Shown: piece after piece, positions 36,014 to 47,241 of the stretch
Layout of the letters: the number at the start of each line of letters is the position of its first letter
Position numbering within the stretch: the stretch's first letter is position 1
Notes under the pieces: generated by a model
What the model was told of the DNA's origin: nothing
Database searches by the model: none
The model's input: only the letters and a program-made list of their open reading frames with translations
From: Adiantum capillus-veneris
Lineage: Eukaryota > Streptophyta > Polypodiopsida > Polypodiales > Pteridaceae
Assembly (NCBI GenBank): GCA_014529385.2
Contig: CM043947.1
Span: forward strand, 97,064,036-97,128,035
Length of the DNA: 64,000 nt
Direction: 5' to 3'
Program-made: the position numbers and the translations under genes

Positions 36014-36602
36014 AATTCCATAGGCCTAACAATTGCTTGATGACTAGCAATGCATCTCCCTTCACCACCAACCTAGAAATGCCAAACTCTATGCACTGCT
36101 TTAAACCCAAATGAAGAGTTAGATACTCCACCTCATTATTGGTGTGTACATCCTCTAAATCATACACCTTTGAAAATATCATTTTGCCGTGTGGGTCGTG
36201 TATCACCACATCCCCTCCTGCCTTTTGCACTACCCTTCGATATGCTCCATCGAACCGCATTGTAAAAGCATCTTCCAATTCGATTTCCTCCTTAGCTTCA
36301 TCTCGCACCACCCTTGGATAGGCCGGAAAATCGATGGCCTTGCTGACAAGAATGTCTGCCAGGTGAGATCGACTCGTGTGATCTACCTTGAACTCGAACT
36401 CGAACTCCTGTAGCTCCAACACCCACTTCATAATCCTCCTTCCTGGCTTCAAATGTAACACTACCTCTGGCAGTAGATTATTAGCTGTTAACACAAAAAA
36501 CTTCCGCACAATCAAATGGACTTTGAACTTCTTGCAAGCGAAGACCAGAGCCATCACCCATTGCTCCACCTCGGTGTAGGTAGCCTCCCCTAGGCTAATC
36601 AC
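36014..36602 (-). pseudogene. RH-aRH: RNase H C-terminus and second (archaeal-type) RNase H
   Basis: The first part (YTEVEQWVMALVFACKKFKVHL ... LLPEVVLHLKPGRRIMKWVLELQEFEFEF) is the end of the standard gypsy RNase H. It is followed by MRFDGAYRR ... GGDVVIHDPHG ... [37 protein letters not shown], which has the D-G, E and D pattern of a type I/archaeal RNase H. The normal first motif reads D-G-A-Y instead of D-G-(A/S)-x with a small residue. The domain breaks at 36014, where chromovirus DNA begins, before its last catalytic residue. Confidence 0.82.
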
Positions 36603-37596
36603 CTTGCTCTCGAAGTATATCGGCTTATAGCTTCTCCCTACCTTTTACAGTAGAACCGCTCCAATAGCAACTGTGCCCACCTTCATAGACACATAGAAGT
36701 CATCCTCTCAATTGGGAGGACACACCGCTGGCAATTGACACAAAATCTCTTTAACCCTATCAAAGGCCTCCTGAGCTTCCTCATCCCACTCATAGCCATG
36801 CACTTGTTAAGCCCTCTTTTGAATAGGATGCACATATTGCGATAGCATCCAAAATAAACGTGACAAATACTTCAAGTTATGAACAAATGAAGCCAAACCT
36901 TGAGCATTTGATGGAGGCTCCATCAACACCAACGCCTTCACCTTCTCGGGATCAACCTCTATACCGTTTTGCGACACCACATGACCCAACAACTGTGCTC
37001 AAGGCTGTGCTAGCTTGCACTTTTTGTGGTTCAGCTGACCTCCTTCTTCATCGAGCCTTTGGAAGCATAATTGGAGCTTTGATAGGTGCTCCAACCTTGA
37101 ACTATAGCAACCGATATCATCCATGAAGACGCTAATAAAACAGCCCAGGTATGGACCAAATACCCTGTTCATCCATCCTTGGAAGGTGGCATATGCATTC
37201 ACTAATCCAAATGGCATCTTGCAATAAGCGAAGCAACCCCATGGAGATATGAATGTGGTCTTCAACTGGTCTTCAAGCGCAATCCCTTTCTGAAAGTACC
37301 TCGAAAAGCCATCCATAATAGAGTATCTCATGTCCAGCCACTTGGTTTAGAATTTCATCTTGAAACGGCAAGGGATAGTGATTCCTCTTGGTCGCGGCAT
37401 TCAATGGCTTGTAGTCGACACACACTCTCCATTTCCCATTCTTCTTAGGGGTTATGACCACTGGCGAGACCCACTCTGACTCTTTCACAGGATATATGAT
37501 GCCTGCCTCAAACAACTTATTGATCTCTTGCCAAAGGGCTTCTTTTTGGATTTCTCCTAGTCTTCTCAGCTTCTGTGCTTTAGGCCTATGTCCCTC

Positions 37597-38945
37597 CTTA
37601 ACACTAGGTTGGTAATGGAACACTTTTATGTCCTGGGACACTTTTTTTTCCTATTAAGTGACCATTTTCCTTGAATTATGTCAAGAGTTTCAAAATGGAT
37701 TTTGAGGTGCTATCTATCTAGAAAGTTGTCTCATGAGCTGAAAAAAACTTGACATTTTTTTGGAATATCAATTCCATCTTTAACCTTGTCCTTGCACAAC
37801 ATTTCACAACCTAAACTGTGTGAAAAAAAGGGTCCTATTTTTGGCTTTTTTCAATTTTTTGCAACTATACCACTCTAGAATTCATGTTTGTGAGGTCTAG
37901 AATGCTAGAGAACTATCTTTAGTATTCCTCAACATGTCCTGATGCTTCTAGGGAGAAATAAATGTTAAAGTTGTAAGTTATGACCAAATTACAAAAATTG
38001 TCAAATCCTGTTTTTTAGCCAATTTTAGCTCTTCTATGATTTTTTTGGTGGCTTTCATGATATCCAAATGCAGTTTTGATTTTCTATGTCGCATATTGTA
38101 ACATAAAGCTAATATTCCTTGAGTTTTTGGGCACCTAATACCCTATTTTTCATAGTAGACAACGATGGTTGATTTTTTCAATTATAGAAGAAAACGAAAC
38201 ATTCTAGTATATCAAGTATAGCTTTTTCAGTATTGTTAGTTTCTTGTGAAAACTACATGCATTTTGTATGTAGTAACCATATCTAGTCATAAGGATCAAA
38301 TTTGGCTAGATATTGAATAGTTTCTATGGGATTCTACAACTCATAATGTTGAACCCAGTTTTTTCATGTTTGCTGTATTTAGCACTTCATCTTTGTCCAC
38401 AAGATTCCCATTGGTAAGAGATGTATTATTCTTTTGACATGCTCCATGGCTCCTTATGAACCTAAAGGACAATAGGGAACTAAGAAAACATGCATATATT
38501 ATTTGTATTGAGCGTGGCTATAGAAACTTTGATGATAGGTTTGCAGAATGGTAAAAATTCAACTTTTTTGTACCTATTTCTTTTGGCAAAACAAAAAATA
38601 GTGAGTGAGATGCAATCATGTGTTCTGATCACCATACCATTGAAGTTAACTAGGGAATTTATCTCAAGTCCTACAAAAATCCCTAATCTTATTTTTATGC
38701 AACAAAACATAGAAAATGACTGTTTTGATGAAAATGTACTGGTCCATCAACTTTGGAGGCTTGGTGTGACCAAAAGATGAGAAATTTTACAAGTTTCTTA
38801 TTTTTTCCATGTGTAGTAGGCCTTGAACTATAACCTCATGAAAGGATTTTACAAAATGAGTGGATCTACTATGATTTTGGAGGTTTTTTTCAAAACCCTG
38901 AAAGGACACTTTTATGTCCTGTTGGGTTACCAACCTAGTGTTAAG
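37597..38945. repeat. 19-bp inverted repeat flanking the insertion
   Basis: CTTAACACTAGGTTGGTAA (37597-37615) and its exact reverse complement (38927-38945) flank the insertion. Without the insertion they would be separated by only 25 bp, forming a hairpin within the RT coding sequence. Confidence 0.93.
37636..38906. mobile_element. 1271-bp insertion with 15-bp target-site duplication, unknown class
   Basis: The RT coding sequence is interrupted by 1271 bp flanked by CACTTTTATGTCCTG on both sides (37621-37635 and 38907-38921). The insert starts GGACACTTTTTTTTCC and ends CCCTGAAAGGA. I see no terminal inverted repeats, LTRs or coding region. In the minus sense it ends in A8 followed by GTGTCC. 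A long target duplication with a short A-run is compatible with a LINE- or SINE-type retroposon or a processed sequence, but no internal promoter boxes or RT were recognised. Confidence 0.75.
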
Positions 38946-38958
38946 AACAATCTTGTGC

Positions 38959-39846
38959 TCAACCCCCTTTGCACCTCGCAAACAGATTTGGATAGGATTC
39001 ACACAATTGAACATAGCCCTCCTTTTCACCCTTGGTTAAATCTTCACTCAACATGCTTGAAACCTCCTCTATGCTTAAACCATGAGCTTGAGACTGCATA
39101 CCTTCTTCTTTAGGCAGAGAGTTGTCTATGGTGACCCCAAATAAGTCTGCATCTATCTTCAGCATGTCATCCTCGCTCTCCTCTTCCTTTGTACTAGTAT
39201 AGCCTTCATCATAGCCCGTCTCGGTCTCGTACTCATAGCTCGTCATGTCACCCTCATCTTTAACTAGCATAGGACGAGAACTGCTCTCCTTGGTCTTCAA
39301 ATCAAGCACAATATGTCTGCCTCTCTCTTTGTCAGGCAAAGTGAACACTTTGCTCTCCCAATCCTGATTTGCTCCTATCGCCAAAAGCCATGGCCTACCC
39401 AAAATGATTGGATAAGCATTATCCCCTGCCTTCATCACAAAAAAATCGATCGGGCACTCTATGCCCATCACCTTGACCTTCACATCCTGCACCACACCCA
39501 GACACATGGCTTTGGTATGGTTGGCCACCCTCATGCGCACATTTGACCTGACTACTGCCTTGACTCCCGTTTCTTTCATGGCTGCTTCCGTCATGACACA
39601 AACTTGTGCTCCACCGTCTATGTAAGCTTGTACCTGCATCCTCTTCTCTATAATTGCATCTACCAACGGAAGAACATCAGTGGGGCTACCTACCCTCAAG
39701 GCCATGTTTTTCACTGCTTGCACATTACCCTTAGCTCTTGGTAGCCTGGTGCTAACACTTGTGGACCATTGCCTTCTTAACTTTGGATTTAAAGCTAACA
39801 ACTGACCACACGTAATATTTTCTTTTTGATTTTGAACGTCACTCAC
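38959..39846 (-). pseudogene. PR: Tat/Ogre-like protease and pre-RT linker
   Basis: A 295-codon uninterrupted segment. The retropepsin-like domain shows IDGGAQVCVMTEAA (catalytic D followed by GG rather than S/T-G), then VANHTKAMCLGVVQDVKVKVMGIECPIDFFVM and the IILGRPWLLAIGA motif. It is followed by an acidic linker (ETETGYDEGYTSTKEEESEDD) and a helix before RT. It lies between gag and RT as expected. The D-G-G variant occurs in some plant gypsy lineages, so it need not be inactive; whether this copy is functional cannot be told. Confidence 0.85.
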
Positions 39847-39876
39847 CAGATTGTACTCGGGATAGCCTCGTCCTAG

Positions 39877-40978
39877 CTAGAAATCCGCTTGTTTGATCTT
39901 GCAATGCCTCCTTCTTTTGCTAGGCTCAGGCTGCTCTCTGCCTTCGTACACCTTCTCCTTGCCTTTGCGAGCTCTAGTTTCCCACTCTATCTCTATCTCC
40001 CTCTCAGCCCTTTCCCTCTTATTGGCCAAAACTTCGACATCCTGCTTATCCACCCCTGTGATGTTTACTCTTGGAACTTCACCTCCGTTTTGCGGAGCCG
40101 GCTGCACAAGATTCTCTACCGCTTGCTCTCTTGGACCATTGTATTGTCCTTGACCTCGACCTCTTTCAAAAAGTGGGTACATACCTCCTCTCTCTCTCTC
40201 TGCGGTTGAGGACAATCAGGTGCATAGTGCCCCTCTTCTCCACAATTATAACACCTACCTGGGAGTGTTCGTGCCCTGTCCCTTGCTCCTCTTGGATGTC
40301 CTCTATCCATGACACTGGGGCGCAACTCCTGCATTTTCTCAGAAAAATCTTGGACCGTGCGCACCCAATTTTGCGGCACAATAGCTACACCTGGATTTCC
40401 ATGATTATCTTCACGTGCAGCTTCTCTCGGACTCTGCGGTTGGACATGGGACATCGTCTCATAGCCTGACACGCCTTGCTCTATCTTCTTCTTTATCTTT
40501 CTGCTCTTCGATCGTGCAATGGCTACCGCACCATTGTAATTCTCTGGGCTCTCAAAATCAACTTTCTCTCTCACCTTGGATGCAGACAGGCCATGAACTT
40601 GAAATAGTCTCCATTAGCGAACTGCATGGCTGCCGCTAGTTCTGCCCAACACTCTTCAAAATGACCCAAAAACAGATTGAATTCTTCACTTACATCTTGC
40701 TTAAGCGCCTTCAGCTTTGCATCCATCTCGACTGGGGAAGTCTCATTGTGGAAGTCGTGAAGAAACCTCGCCCATAGAGCCGGTCATGCTTGCCTCGGCT
40801 CACCTTCCATACGTCGTACCATGCTTTAGCTCTTCCACGCATCACCAAAGGAAAAGTCTGCATTTTGGTATCCTTATTCGGCATACGCAACAATAGCATG
40901 TATAGCTCGAAATCTGACATCCACTCGTCAAGGCTCTCTTCTCCTGTGAAAATCGGTCCATAGCTTCTAGCTGCCATG
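39877..40978 (-). pseudogene. gag: Tat/Ogre-like gag with one zinc knuckle
   Basis: The start is taken as ATG at 40978 (MAARSYGPIFTGEESLDEW). The capsid core reads FELYMLLLRMPNKDTKMQTFPLVMRGRAKAWYDV. After a frame change near 40720-40580 comes a polar stretch and a canonical CX2CX4HX4C knuckle (CYNCGEEGHYAPDC, about 40254-40213). A basic, R/E-rich tail (to 39877) follows, containing RERAEREIEIEWETRARKGKEK. The capsid segment matches the plant retrotransposon-gag family; the knuckle would bind element RNA. Confidence 0.88.
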
Positions 40979-41713
40979 ATTTCCAATGCAAAAAACCACT
41001 TCTTTTTTATTAATTGGGAGCAATCAGTGTGCTCCTCCATGGGGGCACCAGAAGATGGAGAGGGGGAATGGGGGAACACGCCCGGCATAAACAAAAGGGC
41101 CTCTCTATAGCTCAGGGTATTCACAACACCCCTATCCTCTCAGAAAACACCTTCAAACACACAACTCACACTAGCAGACCACCGCCTGCTCGATTTCTAT
41201 TGCTCACACACTCCACAAAACCACCACACAAGGTACGCCTACTACCACTGCTTGTCTCCACCCTTACACACGCACACAGACACTCAATCTCACTCTCTCA
41301 CTCAAGACACCGTCGGTCCGGGGGGCACACACTTCCACACAGTCGGCACCGAGGAGAAATATGAAAGCAGGAGAAAGAGAAGGGGGGAAGGGGAACAATA
41401 GCACGGGAGGACACTGTGGCTTGATTGCACTTCAAAAAACATCTACACGGGCTTCCACTGCCATCACCATGACCATTTTCAAGCAAAAGTTACAAAGGGG
41501 CTAGCTTGCTAAAGAACTCCACTTTGTAGGCTTCAAACGGCACCTCAAAAGGCCAAAAAAAAGTACTTTTTTTAATCCACTTTTGACTTTTATAGGGGGG
41601 GCCTTTAATTTGGTAATTTACAATTTAATTGGTCCACTTGGCACCTTGAATTGGCAATTTTTGGGAAGGGGGCACGGCTTTGCTCTATTCTCTCTCTAAT
41701 TCACTCTATGCAC

Positions 41714-41715
<2 letters not shown>

Positions 41716-41753
<38 letters not shown>
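41716..41753. repeat. Poly-G run, 38 bp
   Basis: Thirty-eight consecutive G. This is the longest homopolymer in the window and could form stacked quadruplexes. The length may be affected by sequencing or polishing error. Confidence 0.9.
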
Positions 41754-41755
<2 letters not shown>

Positions 41756-42169
41756 TTAGCGATGTCGCTATTGCCGCCTAGCTTTTCATTTTTTATTTTT
41801 ACCCTTTGTGGCCTCAACTTTGCACTGCTCCACATGGTTGACTTTGACGCTCTCCCTCCATCCATCCGAATCCTCCTTGCCCTCATTTGGCCTTGACTTC
41901 CATTTTTTGCCCTTGTTTTGATTTTGTCTAGCTTCTATCAACCCTTTTGCTCTGTGGCCCAATTGGTCTTCAGTGTGGCCCTTAGCTTTGGTTGGCTTTG
42001 CACACCTTGGAGACCTCCGGGCTCTCTCTCTCTATGCTTAATCCCCACGGGACCTTCCTCTTACCTGAGGGGGGGAGGCAATAGCCATGTCGCTATTGCC
42101 CCCTCCATTTTCCTCACAATTTCAGGACCCCATGGGTCCGTGGGACCACCGCCTTAAGCGAGCCACGTC

Positions 42170-42310
42170 ATCTGCCGACATCACACCCCCGCGGGCGCGC
42201 GCGCCTCTTGCGTCGTCCTACCCAGCCAAAACCGTCTCTGGCGTGCCCATTTGCCGCCTCGCGCCACGCCACCGCCACCACAGCAGCGCCTGGCAGGGCC
42301 CGCCATAGCC
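42170..42310. other. GC-rich, CpG-dense patch
   Basis: About 140 bp of markedly GC-rich sequence (GGGCGCGCGCGCC, CGCCGCC runs) within AT-rich surroundings. It is in the leader or LTR of the Tat/Ogre-like element. No gene is supported on either strand. Confidence 0.6.
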
Positions 42311-42327
42311 ACGGATCTCCAAGAGCT

Positions 42328-42342
42328 CTCCTTGTGATACCA
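42328..42342 (-). promoter_or_regulatory. Candidate primer-binding site, weak
   Basis: The minus strand reads TTGGTATCACAAGGAG, matching only the first eight bases of the initiator-Met PBS. Its position upstream of the gag leader is right for this element, but the pairing is short, so the LTR end at about 42343 is uncertain. Confidence 0.3.
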
Positions 42343-44117
42343 ATGGGAGATCACGGTCCACCTTACATAGCGTAATTCCCCAGCTGTCCATTGCACATGT
42401 GGGGTAATAGGGCGCCACATGGCAGCTCTCTGGCCCATGGCTTTCAAGACCCTTGAAAAAATTGAAAAAAATCCCCATGTTAACTTTAAAAAAACCCCTT
42501 TTGGCCTTGCCTTTACCCGATCCCCATATCTTGCCCTCGCGCAGGAACTTCGTGCCGTCAAGCTGTGCCGAATCTTTGTCGTGCCGGTCCCGGTCCATAA
42601 AAACGTTGCCGCCTTCTGAGGGTTTTAGGACTGCCACTCGAGGCCGCAAAAATGATGAAAAACATCTGTCAATTCTTCTCTCGGCATCACCCTTCCGACT
42701 TCTTCCTGCCGCATCTAGCTGACTGAGTGTCCGTTTGACAAACCGTTGATTCTTCCTAGCTCCACATGACGCGCACTTCCACTAAGAACCTTGGCCAGGC
42801 TCAAAAGATGCTAGATGGCACATTCCCCAGTGCGGTCAAATGGGATCAGACCCGACCCTCGAAAAATCTTCAACTGACCATATCTTGATATCTAGAGCTC
42901 CGATTCGCATTCCGAGAAGACAGGCATGCTCCACAACTCAGGCCACCTCTCCCCAGCTGCCTTGTCCGTCGGGGATCTGCTACACACCCTTTCTTTAAAT
43001 TGCAATATCTTGAGCACCGGGGCTCCGTTTGAGAAGCCGTCTGGACCGGCTTCTAGAGCACACTAAACACTACATTCTAGGATGCTGACTTGGCATTTTG
43101 GACACCTTGACTCGCCATCCCATCTGGACCATTGCATATCACTTTTGGCCTAAAAAGCCGCTTTAAGCATACATTCCTACTACCCTTTGGCTACCAAGGG
43201 CCTTGGCACCTGCCCTAACCTTCTGCACAGCACTCGACTGCACCCTTTGCCTAGCATAGACCACCATTTAGCTTCGACCAACTTTAGCTGCACCAACGCC
43301 TCTCCACCTCTCCTTGGCATGGCCACCAGGTGGCGTCCCTCCTGCACATGGTCGTCCTCATGCAGCCAGAATGTGGCCCTACTCCATGCCAAGTCCCCTT
43401 CCCCTTATGGCAGCCCAACAACTTCTTCGACAAATGGCGCCACCTTCCAAAAACAATGCCCCCTCGCTTCTGTATAGCAGACGGCCCTTTTTTTTGTTTT
43501 AAAAGCTTCAAAGCATTTTTATTTTAACTTTAAAAATCCCTTGGTTGCCGACCTGTCCCGCGCTTAGAATCAGCCCCGACTTCCGAGGTCAAGAAAACTA
43601 TCATTTTCTCCTCCTCGTCCCCGCTTCAAGCTAAGCTCAGCACAAAGCCTTATAAACAGAATGTTTCTTGCATCGATGACCTTATGATTGTTGGAATCGA
43701 GCCGCCATATTGTACACACTATGGCACCATCAGATAGAGGTATCCATCATTCTCTATTACCTTTGAGCATCTCGACCAATATGGTGGGAAGCCATCCTCG
43801 CTCTGCTAAAAGCCACGTTTGGCATACACATTTGGATAGTCGAGTGTCTTGCAGACACCTCGCTCAGAATCCCATATCATAAACCTCATGGTACCTACAT
43901 CCAGCACTCCTTGTCCCACTCACAAGCTTGTGATATCAACCTTTGCTTCTGCCGCCTATGATAGCAGGAAACCCTTGAAGTTTCCCCTAGCAAATGCTCC
44001 ATCTCGATGTACTTGGCTCCTAGAACCATCAAACACTTGCCCAATGTACCTGTCACTTACCTGCAAACCGCCATGCATGGACTTCTTGCACCTCCATGGG
44101 TCGACACAGTCGGGGCT
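42343..44117. other. Gene-free stretch, possibly LTR of the Tat/Ogre-like element
   Basis: No supported coding region. Short overlapping frames at 43.2-43.5 and 43.7-44.1 kb lack motifs. If the weak PBS at 42328-42342 is real, the 5' LTR of the minus-strand element lies here. No second LTR copy is present to confirm it. Confidence 0.4.
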
Positions 44118-44335
44118 GTACCAACGTTTCCTGAGGATATGAGTAAACGTCGTTAAAGAGAAATTGAAACTGAAGCAAGAGACTATGCTCTTATTAGGAG
44201 CCAATTGTATCAGAGGGGTAAAGTTCAACATTTGCGTCTTTGTGCAAATGAGAACGAGTATATTCCAATTATAGAACAAGGACATGTTGGATTAGCTAGA
44301 GGTCACTTTTCTAGTGAGACCACCCCATGAAGAGA
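44118..44335 (+). pseudogene. INT: Ty3/gypsy integrase N-terminal fragment
   Basis: A short plus-strand reading contains YALIRSQLYQRGK, HLRLCANENEYIPII and HVGLARGHFSSETT. This is the RNase H/integrase linker and the start of the H2C2 zinc domain of a gypsy pol. A stop interrupts it near 44152 and it ends at about 44335 beside a hairpin. It is an isolated fragment with no neighbouring pol part and faces opposite to the Tat-like element, so it comes from a third gypsy copy. Confidence 0.75.
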
Positions 44336-44350
44336 GTATTTCCATGTCAC

Positions 44351-44372
44351 TTGTTGACCCGTGGGTCAACAA
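44351..44372. other. Perfect 10-bp-arm hairpin
   Basis: TTGTTGACCC, loop GT, then GGGTCAACAA. It lies exactly at the end of the gypsy integrase fragment, so it may be part of a terminus or junction. Confidence 0.8.
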
Positions 44373-44492
44373 CATGTCATAACTCAATTTCCGTACCAAA
44401 GTCTTATTTCTGAGACTTATGAAATGCTATAGATTATAGTTAGAAACATCCCCCTTGAACTCTATATTAGGTTTAACCTATGGTAGCCTTAG

Positions 44493-44501
44493 TATATAAG
44501 G
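44493..44501 (+). promoter_or_regulatory. TATA-like box, possible LTR
   Basis: TATATAAGG followed within 80 bp by a GA-rich stretch and the CACTACTCCCCACTCG region, resembling a copia-type R-U5. No LTR pair or PBS was found nearby. Confidence 0.3.
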
Positions 44502-44998
44502 TACCTAGGTCATTTTGTAAAGAAGAACTTTTATCATAATCTAAGTTTTAAGCTGCCGTCAATTGTGTGTGAGAGAGGAAGAGAGAGTGTGAGATTCATC
44601 CTGGCACTACTCCCCACTCGTTCATCACATTGGAGATCCAACAACACCATCGTGCTAGGCTCGGCAAAAGCTACGTGACAATGCCAAGCATTCCTTGCAA
44701 AAGGAGCGAGCATGCTCGTGCATCTACGAGCTATATTTCTTGCAAGTAGTCATTAGAATGGTGGCAACATAAGCTACACATAGGTATATATAGAGGGGAC
44801 CTAGGTGCCATATATAGAGAAGCCATATATTGAGTAGCTTCTCTATATATTGAGTAGCTTCACATATAAGCTCAACAAAGCATTGATCGCAGGATAACAA
44901 CAATCAAAGGATGCAACAAGAATCCAACTCCAACATTGGGAGTAGTCAACTTGAACGTGGTAGTACATGGATGTTCATGTCCGCATTAGTTTGTATGC

Positions 44999-45547
44999 TT
45001 GCCGGATGAACACATAAATGAGATGATGATTCTTGGCATTCCTTGGATGCGTACATACAACGCAGTACCAGATTGGGATACGAATCAGCTAAAGCTATCA
45101 CTTAAAGGAGGGCAACTCATTGTTCCTATTGCACCAAGCAAAGAGGAATGGAAAAGATGCAATCAGAAGACCATTCCACGAAGCAAATCTTCTCCATCTC
45201 CTCGACAACCAAATGCTACAAGTAGCATGCAAGGAGTCAGGCAAATTTGGGTAACAAAAGCATAACTTGTGGATAAACCAAATCAGATATGGGTGCCTAA
45301 AACTTCACCGAAGAAACAAAAGACGGCTCGAAGGATTCGAGCACAAAATCGAGAATCTATGAACAAGGAACCTAACATGAAAAATGTTTGGAAGAAAAAG
45401 GAGCACTTATCTTCTCCACACACTATGACACTAAACAAAAAGTGGCAAGTTAAGTCTCAACAGACTCTAACACACCATGCAACACCAAGCCGACCGAGAT
45501 ACCAATGGCGAGAAAAAGCTCTACAACCGTCTAACGTCTACCAATAG
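44999..45547 (+). pseudogene. Retroelement protease-like fragment
   Basis: The first ORF (44999-45265) contains MMILGIPWMRTYNAVPDWDTNQLKL, which resembles the C-terminal flap and I-L-G motif of retropepsins (gypsy or pararetrovirus-like). It ends with RQIWV and a stop. The same frame continues with a lysine-rich stretch (NQIWVPKTSPKKQKTARR) to 45547. The catalytic aspartate part is not visible upstream. I would call it a retroelement relic of unknown family. Confidence 0.45.
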
Positions 45548-47241
45548 CTCAAGCAATCAGTGTGCTAAAACACCCTGATGGTACTATCAAATAAAGAGCA
45601 CAAAGGCTACAAGATTTGCTCTTTGGAAGACATCAGTAGCAGCAAACCTCGACATCGGAAACCCTTGAGTTATTTACTCAAGACCCAGCTCTTGCACATC
45701 ATATTGAGTTGAATTGCATTGATCTTCATATCATGGTAGAGCCAATCATGGCTATGCATAGACACAACTATTCAACCAATGCACACAGTCGTCCCGGAGA
45801 ACGCCATCTAGGAGGGGTGGAAGGGTACTAAGTACTAAGTAATTAAGGGCAATGTTTGGAGAGGGAGGAAAAAGTTCCATGTTAACGTGTGATTTTTTTG
45901 CAAAATTACCTAATAATGCCCTTATAAGTCATCAACAAGGGAAAATTCACTGATAATATCTTCCCAATGAGTGTAAATAGTGTATATACTATCACGAAAT
46001 CATCAAAAACAGTCCTTTTGGGTATTTTTCATCATTTTTTGTTGATAAGGAGGCTTAAAAATGGAGAAATCCAACAAAAAACAATAAAGCTATGTTTTTC
46101 AAGGAATTTTCTTAATTATTGGATTTTCACTTTACTCTTTTAGAGCATGTTTCTATTTTCTTTGATTTTTTTAATAAAAAGGTCAAAAATTAATAATAAA
46201 TAGCAGGCAAGCTCAGATGGAAAAATGAAAGACACAATGGTGATCAAAAAGACAGGGCGTACAAGCACAAAAATTTTCAACAAAATCAAAAGATGGAAGC
46301 AGGAAGCCTAAATTAGGCGGCCAGGCCTACTTCTACAAAATTCTTGCAGAATGAGCTACAGGAATCCAATTTTGGAAATTTTTGAGTCTAACATAGATTT
46401 CACGGCCTAATAGGACTAACGGGGGAATCTAGGGAAAATTGGTTCGGGAAGTTCAGGTATAGATATCCAGCCTAGGCTCAAGCCACCTCATTTCCACTTG
46501 GAGCCTTTGTAGAGAAAGCATTTCGGCTTCTTTCGCTCGTCATTTTCGGAGCCCACAGTTGACCTTTTTCAGTGCCGTCTCCCACGAGCCATGAGGGGTA
46601 AGTTCTTTACTCATCAATGATCCATTTTGTACGGCCGGTAGCTAGTCTAAAGCCCTAGAAAAAACCCTAGAAACTGAGCAGTGCACAAAGACCTACAACC
46701 TAAAACTGACCATAGCGGCTTGCCAGCTTGACCAAATCGAATGGGATTTGAACCATAGCATGCCCTAACATAATAGAACCTTTCCATACCATCAGATGAT
46801 CATTCAGCTTGGGTCAAGGGGGTCCCAAGTAGAGAAATTAGGGTTTTTGGGAAAGGCCAGAATTCCGACCTGACTCCACAGATGGCTTGCTAATGAGGTT
46901 CATATACAATTTATATGATTGGTTTGGTAAAACCCATCAAGTAAAACCCTCGAAAAGCAGAAAATGGCTCGAAGCATCAAATTCGACATACAAGGCCAAT
47001 CTGACTCCAAACGAGCCAAAATTGGACAGGTAGCTTCACAACTATGTTACGGACAAGTCCAAAGCCTCACGGTTGACCGACCAACCCAACAGACAGAGTA
47101 ATCACAAAAAACGGTGATTTCAGAGTCGACAGAACACAAAGTGATGCCGGCATGACCAAACTTGAACAAATTAACTTGTATTAGGTGTATGAAACATGTC
47201 TAGGTCAAAATTTGTGAGAATTGCAAAGTTTTTGTCACTGT

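Larger units (their letters stand above)
36807..38950 (-). pseudogene. RT: Tat/Ogre-like reverse transcriptase, interrupted and shifted
   Basis: Reading on the minus strand, the N-terminus (VEHKIVLNTRLVTQQDIKV) lies at 38990-38907. After a 1271-bp insertion it resumes at 37635 with RRLGEIQKEALWQEINKLFEAGIIYPV, SEWVSPVVITPKKNGKWRVCVDYKPLN and YPLPFQDEILNQVAG. A second frame follows with the catalytic FMDDIGCYS in place of the usual F/Y-x-D-D-I/L-x-x-Y/F-S, and a third with MLGHVVSQNGIEVDPEKV. Frameshifts fall near 37300 and 37000. The same target codons are present on both sides of the insertion (15-bp duplication). Confidence 0.88.
40979..42330 (-). other. Leader region of the Tat/Ogre-like element
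   Basis: About 1.35 kb between the gag start and the candidate PBS, with no convincing ORF. It contains the 38-bp poly-G run and two copies of a hairpin motif listed separately. Open frames with collagen-like glycine or proline runs are homopolymer artefacts. Confidence 0.5.
36014..42340 (-). mobile_element. Tat/Ogre-like Ty3/gypsy element, truncated at its 3' end
   Basis: On the minus strand the order is a long leader (about 42.3-41.0 kb), gag (40978-39877), protease (39846-38959), RT (38950-38907 and 37635-36850), RNase H and a second archaeal-type RNase H (36850-36014). Two RNase H domains are the mark of the Tat/Ogre lineage. Integrase is missing because the element is fused to chromovirus RT at 36013/36014. 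A 1271-bp insertion splits RT. Several stops and shifts are present. Confidence 0.85.

Noticed and set aside
41651-42649. Gly-rich or Pro-rich frames on both strands near the poly-G run and GC patch
   Set aside because: They depend on the homopolymer and on biased composition, with no domain or conserved motif.
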